This document shows positions 1 through 5,308 of a stretch of 5,672 bases of DNA, piece after piece. The DNA comes from Phycisphaerae bacterium (lineage in GTDB: Bacteria; Planctomycetota; Phycisphaerae; UBA1845; Fen-1342). A model generated the notes under the pieces. The model was not told the origin of the DNA and did not search any database. It worked only from the letters and a program-made list of their open reading frames with translations. Each line of letters opens with the position of its first letter. The first letter of the stretch is position 1. Location: assembly GCA_020058145.1 (NCBI GenBank), contig JAGVEP010000497.1, positions 1-5,672 on the forward strand. Reading direction: 5' to 3'. Made by a program: the position numbers and the translations under genes.

Positions 1-100
1 GGACCTGGATACGCGACCCGTCGGCGGGGACACACCGCGGCGTGCGCGCAGCGCACTCGGGGCTGTCGAGGCTCGGAGCCGGTTCGCGGGCCAGAGGCAT
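1..100 (-). CDS. Possible N-terminus of an unknown leftward gene (partial, runs off left edge)
   Basis: An ATG at 98-100 on the minus strand opens a frame that stays open for 33 codons to the window edge. The peptide begins MPLAREPAPSLDSPE and continues with mostly G/C-ending codons. Upstream on the minus strand is an AAGG about ten bases before the ATG, a weak ribosome binding site. No domain is recognisable, and there is no obvious signal peptide. Plus-strand frames here are also open for a while, so this could be chance in GC-rich DNA. If real, the gene is divergent from the small lipoprotein gene at 320. The call rests only on the open frame and codon style. Confidence 0.25.
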   Translation of the reverse strand, partial: MPLAREPAPSLDSPECAARTPRCVPADGSRIQV

Positions 101-225
101 CGCACTACCGCCTTGATTTGTCGCCGTCGCCGGCAGCGAACATCCGGGCGCACTGCGGGCGACCGATTTCACATCATCGCTACATGCACAACGGCAAGTC
201 GTATGCCGCGCAGGCAGCGCAAACA

Positions 226-247
226 GCCACCCTCCCAGGCGGGTGGC
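226..247. repeat. Inverted repeat (7-bp stem, 8-base loop)
   Basis: GCCACCC (226-232) pairs perfectly with GGGTGGC (241-247) around the loop TCCCAGGC. There is no T-run on either side, so an intrinsic terminator is not convincing. It lies between a possible leftward gene and the rightward lipoprotein gene, so an operator is equally possible. Function unknown. Confidence 0.35.
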
Positions 248-282
248 ACGCAAGATGCATCCCGCCGGTCAGGTAGCGGGAG

Positions 283-311
283 TTGCGCGCTAGCCGCCAA
301 AGTGGTATTCT
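283..311 (+). promoter_or_regulatory. Weak sigma-70-like promoter ahead of the small lipoprotein gene
   Basis: TTGCGC (283-288) and TATTCT (306-311) are separated by 17 bases, matching the TTG of a -35 box and the TA...T of a -10 box. Transcription would begin at about 317-319, almost at the first ATG (320), so the mRNA would be leaderless or nearly so. Promoter consensus in this lineage is unknown and the -35 half is poor, so this is only a candidate. Confidence 0.25.
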
Positions 312-319
312 AACGGATA

Positions 320-583
320 ATGATGATGAGCAGCAGCGGACGTCGTGGGCGGGTGCATCCTGGCGTTTTGTTTGTAATCCTGGCGGCCACACTGTGCGCC
401 ACGGCCGGCGGCTGCCCCGACTTCCGCGACGGCGTCGTGGATGCGGTCGAGGGGGCGACCAGGACCATCTTGCTGGACGCCGGCGATCCCCAAGAGGCGG
501 CCACTAGCGCTGGACGCGGAATCTTCAGCGCGGTGCTCGATCTCTTGTTTGGCCGCTTCCGATCCGACAGAACGGTGAACTGA
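320..583 (+). CDS. Small putative lipoprotein of unknown function
   Basis: This 87-residue frame begins with three tandem ATG codons (320, 323, 326). GGA at 315-317 is the only Shine-Dalgarno-like sequence, and its distance favours the third ATG. The N-terminus has a basic stretch (GRRGRVH, residues 7-13), a hydrophobic core (about 15-29) and then AGGC with Cys32. That is a loose lipobox, so lipidation at Cys32 and membrane anchoring are inferred. The mature part (about 55 residues) has two predicted amphipathic stretches around DAVEGATRTILL and GIFSAVLDLLFGRF, and ends in a polar RSDRTVN. No enzyme motif is present. It resembles the tiny GC-lipobox proteins abundant in Planctomycetota, but the family is not identified. 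It converges on the five-haem cytochrome gene with 53 bases between the stops, so it is probably not functionally tied to it. An uncleaved signal anchor is an alternative. Confidence 0.6.
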   Translation: MMMSSSGRRGRVHPGVLFVILAATLCATAGGCPDFRDGVVDAVEGATRTILLDAGDPQEAATSAGRGIFSAVLDLLFGRFRSDRTVN

Positions 584-589
584 TTTTCC

Positions 590-630
590 CGATTCTAGGA
601 ATCGCGCCCGCCGAGGGCCGGCGGCGGCGC
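590..630. terminator. Pair of hairpins between convergent genes (possible bidirectional terminator)
   Basis: Two inverted repeats fill the short gap between the stop codons at 583 (+) and 637 (-). CGATTC (590-595) pairs perfectly with GAATCG (599-604) around a TAG loop. GCGCC+CGCC (604-612) pairs with GGCG+GGCGC (620-623 and 626-630) around GAGGGCC, with a two-base bulge. The position fits termination in both directions. No T-run follows the GC-rich stem on either strand, so intrinsic termination is unproven. Confidence 0.4.
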
Positions 631-636
631 GGCATG

Positions 637-1413
637 CTACCTGATGTCGTGGCACGTGAAGCAAAGCTCCGAACCCTCGATCGGAACCGTCAGCCGGTAT
701 TGCTCCGTGCTGTACAGGTTGTGGCACGATATGCAGCTCACGCGGCCGTCCGGCAGCGGGACTGTCCGCGGCAGCAGAGTCGCTGGCCGATAGCGCGTGC
801 CCGAGCCATTTCTTGAGGCACTCGGATATCGGACGCCAATCGGATGATTGGCACCGACGTCCCCCATGGAAAACGTGTGCATCGAGCCGTCGGCGTTCAG
901 GGCTTCCGAGGCGCTCACCCCGTCGTGGCACTCCAGGCAGCGCCTCGACGCGGAGTCGACGAACCCACCCGCGGAATGCCCGCCATCGCGCTCGGAAGTG
1001 ACATGCGCAACTCCGACGACGGACCAGTGTGCTCCGCCGGCACCACCGGGGTTGCGGTCGGAGTGACAGTTCGTGCAGAACTGCGTGAAGTCCTGGGCCT
1101 GGCCGCCAGTCCCATTCCAGTTGCGAAGGTGGGGATCGCCGCCTCGTTGCGCTGCGGGAATGTCGGTGTGGCACGTCAGGCAGGTTATCGCCCCACTGGG
1201 GTCGAGCGGCCAGCCGGCCGGAATCGTCATTCCTCGCGGCGGAGACACGTGCACGGGGTGATTGGTGAGTCCGGGCCCTGCGCGTAGAAGCTGGAATTCG
1301 GCGTCGCGGTCCCCAGTTTGGTCGGCAACAGCGCCAACAGCAAGAAACACGGCGCCGAGCACAACAAGCCGCGGCGCGCTGGTCGGCCCAGGCCGGGTGG
1401 AGATCGATTTCAT
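637..1413 (-). CDS. Secreted pentahaem cytochrome c, paired-CXXCH type
   Basis: A 258-residue exported electron carrier. The signal peptide spans residues 1-30: hydrophobic core LVVLGAVFLAVGAVA, likely cleavage after Ala30. Five CXXCH covalent haem-attachment motifs begin at Cys78 (CLTCH), 113 (CTNCH), 159 (CLECH), 227 (CISCH) and 251 (CFTCH). Eight other His residues (52, 55, 95, 129, 137, 146, 179, 190) are enough for bis-His ligation of all five haems. The protein reads as two copies of one module: HPVH at 52 with the CXXCH pair at 78/113, and HPIG at 190 with the pair at 227/251, joined by the lone motif at 159. This matches the doubled-CXXCH (cytochrome c3/c7-like) family style. The chain ends three residues after the last haem His, with no membrane anchor, so it is probably a soluble periplasmic protein. 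The start at 1413 is preferred over an ATG ten codons upstream because of its ribosome binding site and the better signal peptide. It is divergent from the 17-haem gene. Redox partners are unknown. Confidence 0.9.
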   Translation of the reverse strand: MKSISTRPGPTSAPRLVVLGAVFLAVGAVADQTGDRDAEFQLLRAGPGLTNHPVHVSPPRGMTIPAGWPLDPSGAITCLTCHTDIPAAQRGGDPHLRNWNGTGGQAQDFTQFCTNCHSDRNPGGAGGAHWSVVGVAHVTSERDGGHSAGGFVDSASRRCLECHDGVSASEALNADGSMHTFSMGDVGANHPIGVRYPSASRNGSGTRYRPATLLPRTVPLPDGRVSCISCHNLYSTEQYRLTVPIEGSELCFTCHDIR

Positions 1414-1421
1414 CGCTGTTT

Positions 1422-1425
1422 CTCC
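1422..1425 (-). promoter_or_regulatory. Ribosome binding site of the pentahaem cytochrome
   Basis: On the minus strand the bases before the ATG at 1413 read GGAGAAACAGCG, so GGAG lies eight bases from the start. This supports initiation at 1413 and not at the in-frame ATG at 1443, whose extra residues (MPPPPVGETA) would precede the signal peptide. Confidence 0.65.
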
Positions 1426-1679
1426 AACTGGCGGCGGCGGCAAGGCGTACGAGGGACATCGACTCCGCCCCAGCTCGGGCCGCCGTCGATTTCGGGTGGG
1501 CCAGCCCCCCGGCGGTCAGGGGAATCCGTCGCGCCGCCTCCTAGCCTGGAATGAACGGTTCAAATTGGCGGCGCGCCGGGCAAGTGCGGACAGCCGCCTC
1601 GCGCGCCGTCAGCCGATGGCGTGTGCAGACGGCTCGCGGTGGAGCGTATTATCGGTCGCGCCAGAGCGATCTGTGTGAC

Positions 1680-1759
1680 CCGTTCCCGAACTCTGGAAAA
1701 TGCGACCCGTCAGTTCCGCTAGTGAGAAACCGCTCCCGAACGCGATGCGCAGGTTCGGG
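1680..1759. repeat. CCGnTCCCGAAC direct repeats with an inverted partner (candidate operator)
   Basis: CCGTTCCCGAAC (1680-1691) recurs as CCGCTCCCGAAC (1730-1741), 11 of 12 bases alike and starting exactly 50 bases apart. The second copy is also the left arm of a hairpin: CCCGAAC (1735-1741) pairs with GTTCGGG (1753-1759), and the interior GCG-ATG-CGC extends the stem by three pairs. A related GACCCGT occurs at 1677-1683 and 1704-1710. Repeated half-sites in both orientations between divergent genes suit a regulator binding region, though the hairpin could also act in RNA. No known operator is recognised. Confidence 0.4.
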
Positions 1760-1846
1760 TCCGGGAAATCCATAACTGCCTTAATTCTCACGGCTTTACA
1801 CCACTTTGAGCCTCATCCTCCCTGATCGCGGCAAGCTCGCCTACGC

Positions 1847-1934
1847 AGTGGCACGCCAGTTGTAGCCGGGGGAAACGGTGAGAGTCCGCGCCGATGCGGC
1901 GGACAAGTAGCAAAGCCATGTTAGGAGGCTCGTC
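1847..1934 (+). promoter_or_regulatory. Candidate structured 5' leader of the 17-haem gene (riboswitch-like core)
   Basis: The leader contains GGGAA (1869-1873) followed at once by ACGGTGAGAGTCCG (1874-1887 or nearby), which fits the pattern GGUGnnAnUCC. A perfect small hairpin GCCG-ATG-CGGC (1890-1900) and GGACAAG come next. That order (GGGAA, GGUGnnAnUCC loop, short GC hairpin, purine tail) resembles the core of cobalamin riboswitches. An alternative larger stem pairs GTCCGC (1884-1889) with GCGGAC (1899-1904). Downstream, AGCC (1914-1917) can pair with GGCT (1927-1930), covering the end of the Shine-Dalgarno. The usual cobalamin B12-box region and peripheral helices do not fit in the space left before the ATG. 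GCAAAGCC (1910-1917) recalls c-di-GMP (GEMM) riboswitches, but its surroundings do not match. A structured leader is plausible; its ligand is not known. Confidence 0.35.
1923..1928 (+). promoter_or_regulatory. Strong Shine-Dalgarno of the 17-haem gene
   Basis: AGGAGG lies six bases before the ATG at 1935, an ideal spacing that fixes the start. Its last bases can pair with AGCC at 1914-1917, so access to it could be gated by leader folding. Confidence 0.85.
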
Positions 1935-4900
1935 ATGCGGCTAGTCGGACGTGTGATTCTGGTTGTGGCGGTGGCGGCGTCGGCCAGCGCGCAGTCGCTG
2001 ACGTATATCCGGTCGTTGCAAGCTGAGCTGCGCAGTCCGTCGCGCAGCGCGGTTGCGGCCGACGGCACCATCCTGGTGACCGACACCTTCTATGACCACG
2101 TCGCGCGGTTTGACGCGGGCGGGAACCTGCTCGGCACGTGGCCGGTGCCGGAAGGGCCGGTCGGCATTGCCGTGCACCCGGATGGCCGATACTTCGTGGC
2201 GCTGCGGCAACCCGCAAAGGTGGCCATCTACGACAGCTCTTTCACGCGGGTCGGCTACCTGGGTGAAGGACTCGTCACGTTTGTCCGTCCAACCGACATC
2301 GATGTCGCCACCAACACCGGCAATATCTACGTTGCGGATCCCGGCGCCGACCGGGTTTACGGGTTCAACTCGGCCGGGGCACTGGTATTGACGCTCGGCA
2401 CACGGGGCAGTGGCAACGGGCAGTTCCGTTCGCCCAGCGCCGTCACGGTCGACGAAACGCTCAATCGGCTGATCGTCGCCGATCACGACAACTTTCGCGT
2501 CCAGGTGTTCACGACGGCCGGGGCCTTCGTGCGGAAATTTGGCGACCGCAACAAATATCCCAAGAACCAACCGGCCGAAGGCTGGACGCCGCGCACCCAG
2601 GGGCTGACCGTTGACGCGCAGAGCCGCATCTACGTGGCCGACGCGCTGATGAGCCACGTGCGGCTGTTCAACTCGGCGGGGACCGAGTTGGTCAAGCTGT
2701 TGCAATACGGTTCGAGTCCCGGCCAACTCCGCACGCCGTGTGACCTGGCGCTCAGTCCGGATGGCTCGAAGGCGTACGTGGTAAACACGAGCGCTGCGGC
2801 GGTAGAGGTGTACCAGGTTTCGTCGCGCATGGGCGCCGACGGCCCCAGGGCGCCAGAGGCAAGCCCCGGGGGTTCGTCCTGGTGTGAGTACGACTTCCTG
2901 AGCAGTCTCTGGGGCGGCGGAGGGTACCGCACGGTCTACGAAGGGCCGCATTTTATCGAATCCCCGATCACCTGCGGGCGCTGTCACGCCATCCGCAGCC
3001 AGCCGGGCGGGCACGAGGGCTTGCCCGAGGGTCAAGCGGTGTTGTGCATGTCCTGCCATACCGCGGGTGGCCAGGGTCTGGACCTGCCGATTCATGCCCT
3101 GGACCTGGCGGATCCGTACGGCACGAACCCCGCGGCCGTCGATGGACAGGGCCGGTCGCACGCCTGGAACGTGCCGGCGGTGAGCGCTTCGGCGGACTCG
3201 GTTGGGCCCACCGCCGGCGGGGAGATGGCCCGCTATCTCACCGGCGGGGTGATGAAATGCGCCACGTGCCACAGCGGGCACAACAACACCGCGGGTGCTC
3301 CGTATCTGCGCGTGAGCAATACTCGCGACGCGATGTGCAAGGAGTGCCACGCGCCGCGGAATGAGGGCTTGGGCCAGCGCGGCACACACCCGGTGGGCTT
3401 CACGTATCCCGGCGGCACGGGTGAGTTCCCCCCGGCCGGGGATCTGACGCCGCTGTTCATCAAGGACGGGCGCGTGGAGTGCATGACCTGTCACGCACCA
3501 CACTACGCGGACTCGGGCGGGGCCAACGCGGGCGAAGGCGATGGAATGCTGCTGCGGACCACCAACGACGACACGCTCTGCCGGACTTGCCACGCCGGCC
3601 ACGTCGGGCACACGCCGGGCGGGAGCTGGCAGCCGAGCTGCAAAGACTGCCACGATCCGCATGATCCGAACAGTCAGAACCTGTCCCTGGTGGCGCGGAC
3701 GGTGCGCAACCAGACGCTGGGGCAGGATAAGCCGGTGGTTTTCACCGCGCGCAGCGGTCCCAACAGTTTCGACGATGGCGATCCGGCGGTCAACGACGGC
3801 ATCTGCCAGGTCTGTCACACGGCGACGGCGTACCACCAGCACGACGGCTCCGGGGCTGCGCACAACGACGGCACCACGTGTACCGACTGTCATCCCCACA
3901 ACGCCGGCTTCATGGCGACCGGCGGGTCGTGCACGGACTGCCACGCCAATCCGCAAGATAACGGCGACAACGTACCGCCGGGCGGCCGGCGGGCGGTAGT
4001 GGGCGAGTTCCCCGCAAGCAATGCGCATGCCCACTACGGAACGCAGTTGGGCGGTGATGCGTGCCTGGTCTGCCACGCGCAAACCACGCACATGGACGGG
4101 TACGTTGACCTGATCGACCCCGACAGCGGCAGCATCTATCGGTTCGTGCGACCGGGCGACCTCACTTCCGACCCGGACCTCTCGGATTTCTGCACGCACT
4201 GTCACGACGCGAACGGTGCCGCACGTTTGCCGAACCCGCAGGATCCGTTCGGCAATGGCAACCCACCGCCGGATGTAGCCTCGAAGTTCCAAGGCACATT
4301 GCAGTGGAACGAATGGTACGGCGACACGTGCATGGGCGAGGAAGGCACGTTGCGGGCGGTCAACAGCCACCACGACATCAGCAGTGCCGATCAGACTCTA
4401 AGCGGCGCCAAACTCGAATGCCTGAACTGCCACGGTGCCCACACGGCCGCAGCGTCGCAGAAAACTGTGGATCCGTTCAACGCGACCAGCCCGTGGAGCG
4501 GGACGGGCAATGCGTTCTGCCTGGCCTGCCACAGTGGCGGGAACGGCCCGACCGATCCGGGTTTCCCGCCCAACGTGTTTGGCCCGACTGTTCCGTTGCG
4601 CGGTCTGGATACGTGCGATTACACCGCGCAGCCGTGGTACGTGGACTACACCTGGACGCATTCGGCCCACGGACTGGACTCGAAGCGCGCCTGGCCGGGT
4701 TACTCCGGTGCACCGGGTGCCGATGTGAATTGTGCGGACTGCCATGATCCGCACGGGTCTTGGACGCCAACCAACCCGACGGGCAATCCGTACATGATCC
4801 GCGATTTCGTGGATGGAACCATGTACGTGGACGACGGGAACCCGGCTCACGGCTGGACCGGTCCGCCCTGGAACACCTTTGGAACAGCCCGCCCCGTGAC

Positions 4901-5189
4901 GATTGCGATCAACGGCGTCACGGTTGGTTGGGGCACACCTGCGGGCCTGTGCAGCGCCTGCCACGCGGACTGGCTGGAGGCCATGCACTTCCACGAAATC
5001 TGCACCGGCTGCCAGACCTGCCACGGCCACGGCCAGGCGTGGGGCGAATACGACTGGGAGGGTGGCGACCACGATACGCCGTGCCCGACCCGCGCGAACT
5101 CGTCGCGGCCACCGGCTCACGATCGAAATGTGTTTCCGACGCTCCAGGTGCCCGTCCCGACCGAAGGCCGGCGCACTGAAACGGATTAG
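1935..5189 (+). CDS. Secreted NHL beta-propeller / 17-haem cytochrome c fusion
   Basis: A 1084-residue exported protein, probably an electron conduit. Signal peptide: residues 1-19 (VILVVAVAASASA, cleavage before Gln20). Residues about 24-295 hold six NHL-type repeats with the usual h-x-V/I-D...G-x-I-Y-V-A-D...R-V-x-x-F pattern (examples: NIYVADPGADRV at 130, RLIVADHDNFRV at 178, RIYVADALMSHV at 231), so a six-bladed propeller. From 347 to 1030 come 17 CXXCH motifs, with first Cys at 347, 371, 442, 468, 516, 549, 569, 624, 649, 666, 710, 753, 829, 862, 933, 1006 and 1026. Several are CXXCHxxH, as in paired-CXXCH cytochromes. I count 29 other His after residue 335, ample for bis-His ligation. 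HPVG at 485 with DGRVECMTCH and LCRTCH repeats a module seen in the pentahaem protein. No membrane helix, LPXTG or PEP-CTERM follows, so the mature protein is soluble or surface-associated through partners. The propeller may bind a partner protein or surface. Electron acceptor unknown; extracellular electron transfer is inferred. A catalytic role is not excluded. Confidence 0.93.
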   Translation: MRLVGRVILVVAVAASASAQSLTYIRSLQAELRSPSRSAVAADGTILVTDTFYDHVARFDAGGNLLGTWPVPEGPVGIAVHPDGRYFVALRQPAKVAIYDSSFTRVGYLGEGLVTFVRPTDIDVATNTGNIYVADPGADRVYGFNSAGALVLTLGTRGSGNGQFRSPSAVTVDETLNRLIVADHDNFRVQVFTTAGAFVRKFGDRNKYPKNQPAEGWTPRTQGLTVDAQSRIYVADALMSHVRLFNSAGTELVKLLQYGSSPGQLRTPCDLALSPDGSKAYVVNTSAAAVEVYQVSSRMGADGPRAPEASPGGSSWCEYDFLSSLWGGGGYRTVYEGPHFIESPITCGRCHAIRSQPGGHEGLPEGQAVLCMSCHTAGGQGLDLPIHALDLADPYGTNPAAVDGQGRSHAWNVPAVSASADSVGPTAGGEMARYLTGGVMKCATCHSGHNNTAGAPYLRVSNTRDAMCKECHAPRNEGLGQRGTHPVGFTYPGGTGEFPPAGDLTPLFIKDGRVECMTCHAPHYADSGGANAGEGDGMLLRTTNDDTLCRTCHAGHVGHTPGGSWQPSCKDCHDPHDPNSQNLSLVARTVRNQTLGQDKPVVFTARSGPNSFDDGDPAVNDGICQVCHTATAYHQHDGSGAAHNDGTTCTDCHPHNAGFMATGGSCTDCHANPQDNGDNVPPGGRRAVVGEFPASNAHAHYGTQLGGDACLVCHAQTTHMDGYVDLIDPDSGSIYRFVRPGDLTSDPDLSDFCTHCHDANGAARLPNPQDPFGNGNPPPDVASKFQGTLQWNEWYGDTCMGEEGTLRAVNSHHDISSADQTLSGAKLECLNCHGAHTAAASQKTVDPFNATSPWSGTGNAFCLACHSGGNGPTDPGFPPNVFGPTVPLRGLDTCDYTAQPWYVDYTWTHSAHGLDSKRAWPGYSGAPGADVNCADCHDPHGSWTPTNPTGNPYMIRDFVDGTMYVDDGNPAHGWTGPPWNTFGTARPVTIAINGVTVGWGTPAGLCSACHADWLEAMHFHEICTGCQTCHGHGQAWGEYDWEGGDHDTPCPTRANSSRPPAHDRNVFPTLQVPVPTEGRRTETD

Positions 5190-5205
5190 TTAGAGCGGTT
5201 TCAAG

Positions 5206-5275
5206 AATGGTCGGCTGCCTCGGGAGGGCGAGCCTTTCGGTGAGCCACGGCTCGGCTCCCGAGGTGCCCACCATT
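5206..5275. terminator. Long imperfect hairpin between convergent genes (terminator or palindromic repeat)
   Basis: The left arm 5206-5234 pairs with the right arm 5249-5275 around a 14-base loop, with about 24 pairs in four blocks: AATGGT/ACCATT, GGC/GCC, CCTCGGGAG/CTCCCGAGG and CGAGCC/GGCTCG. Small mismatches separate the blocks. A second overlapping palindrome, GAGCC-AC-GGCTC, is inside. It begins 16 bases after the 17-haem stop and ends 33 bases before the stop of the opposing gene, ideal for two-way termination. It lacks a T-run and is far longer than a normal terminator, so a dispersed REP-like or miniature mobile repeat is an alternative. Confidence 0.6.
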
Positions 5276-5308
5276 TCGACGCTCACCCGGCCAGGCCGGC
5301 CGCACGGA

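Larger units (their letters stand above)
1414..1934. other. 521-base divergent intergenic region
   Basis: No convincing gene lies here. Short frames cross it but have no start signals or family resemblance. It separates the start codons of the two cytochromes, so it should contain both promoters. TATTAT at 1647-1652 is the most -10-like hexamer, but it has no good -35 partner. Other visible structure: an inverted repeat GCCGTC/GACGGC at about 1606-1634, the CCCGAAC-type repeats at 1680-1759, a relatively AT-rich pocket at about 1766-1800, and the structured leader just before 1935. The pocket and leader fit a rightward promoter within about 1760-1840 and a long 5' untranslated region, but I cannot place the start site. 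Confidence 0.6.

Noticed and set aside
1414..1443. Ten-codon N-terminal extension of the pentahaem cytochrome (ATG at 1443)
   Set aside because: It would add MPPPPVGETA ahead of a good signal peptide, while GGAG is correctly placed for the ATG at 1413.
290..1459. 389-codon open frame on the minus strand overlapping the pentahaem gene in another frame
   Set aside because: Arg/Ser-rich, low-complexity product without domains, spanning two real genes and the hairpins between them. It is a frame shadow of the cytochrome gene.
1262..1678. 138-codon plus-strand frame spanning the pentahaem start and the intergenic region
   Set aside because: Arg-rich, crosses the start and signal peptide of the opposite-strand cytochrome; no ribosome binding site or domain.
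1609..1791. 60-codon minus-strand frame with a GTG start in the intergenic region
   Set aside because: Its composition looks somewhat protein-like, but it has no Shine-Dalgarno, mixed third-position use and overlaps the repeat cluster. Not enough to call a gene.
1847..1934. A confident cobalamin or c-di-GMP riboswitch call
   Set aside because: Only the central core resembles cobalamin riboswitches and there is no room for the B12 box and its partner helices. The c-di-GMP-I signature is limited to GCAAAGCC without the GAAA-capped helix at the right distance.
1941..4373. 810-codon open frame on the minus strand
   Set aside because: It lies antisense inside the 17-haem gene. Long antisense frames are expected where G/C-ending codons avoid stops. 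Its product is a repetitive R/V/A-rich sequence with no start signal or domain, whereas the plus strand has a signal peptide, NHL repeats and 17 CXXCH motifs.
5001..5015. CTGCQ as an eighteenth haem site
   Set aside because: The fifth residue is Gln, not His, and the second Cys is already the first Cys of the CQTCH motif. Counted as one haem site only.
4398..5120. 240-codon minus-strand frame
   Set aside because: Antisense shadow of the haem-rich C-terminal part of the 17-haem gene; biased R/V/A composition and no recognisable features.
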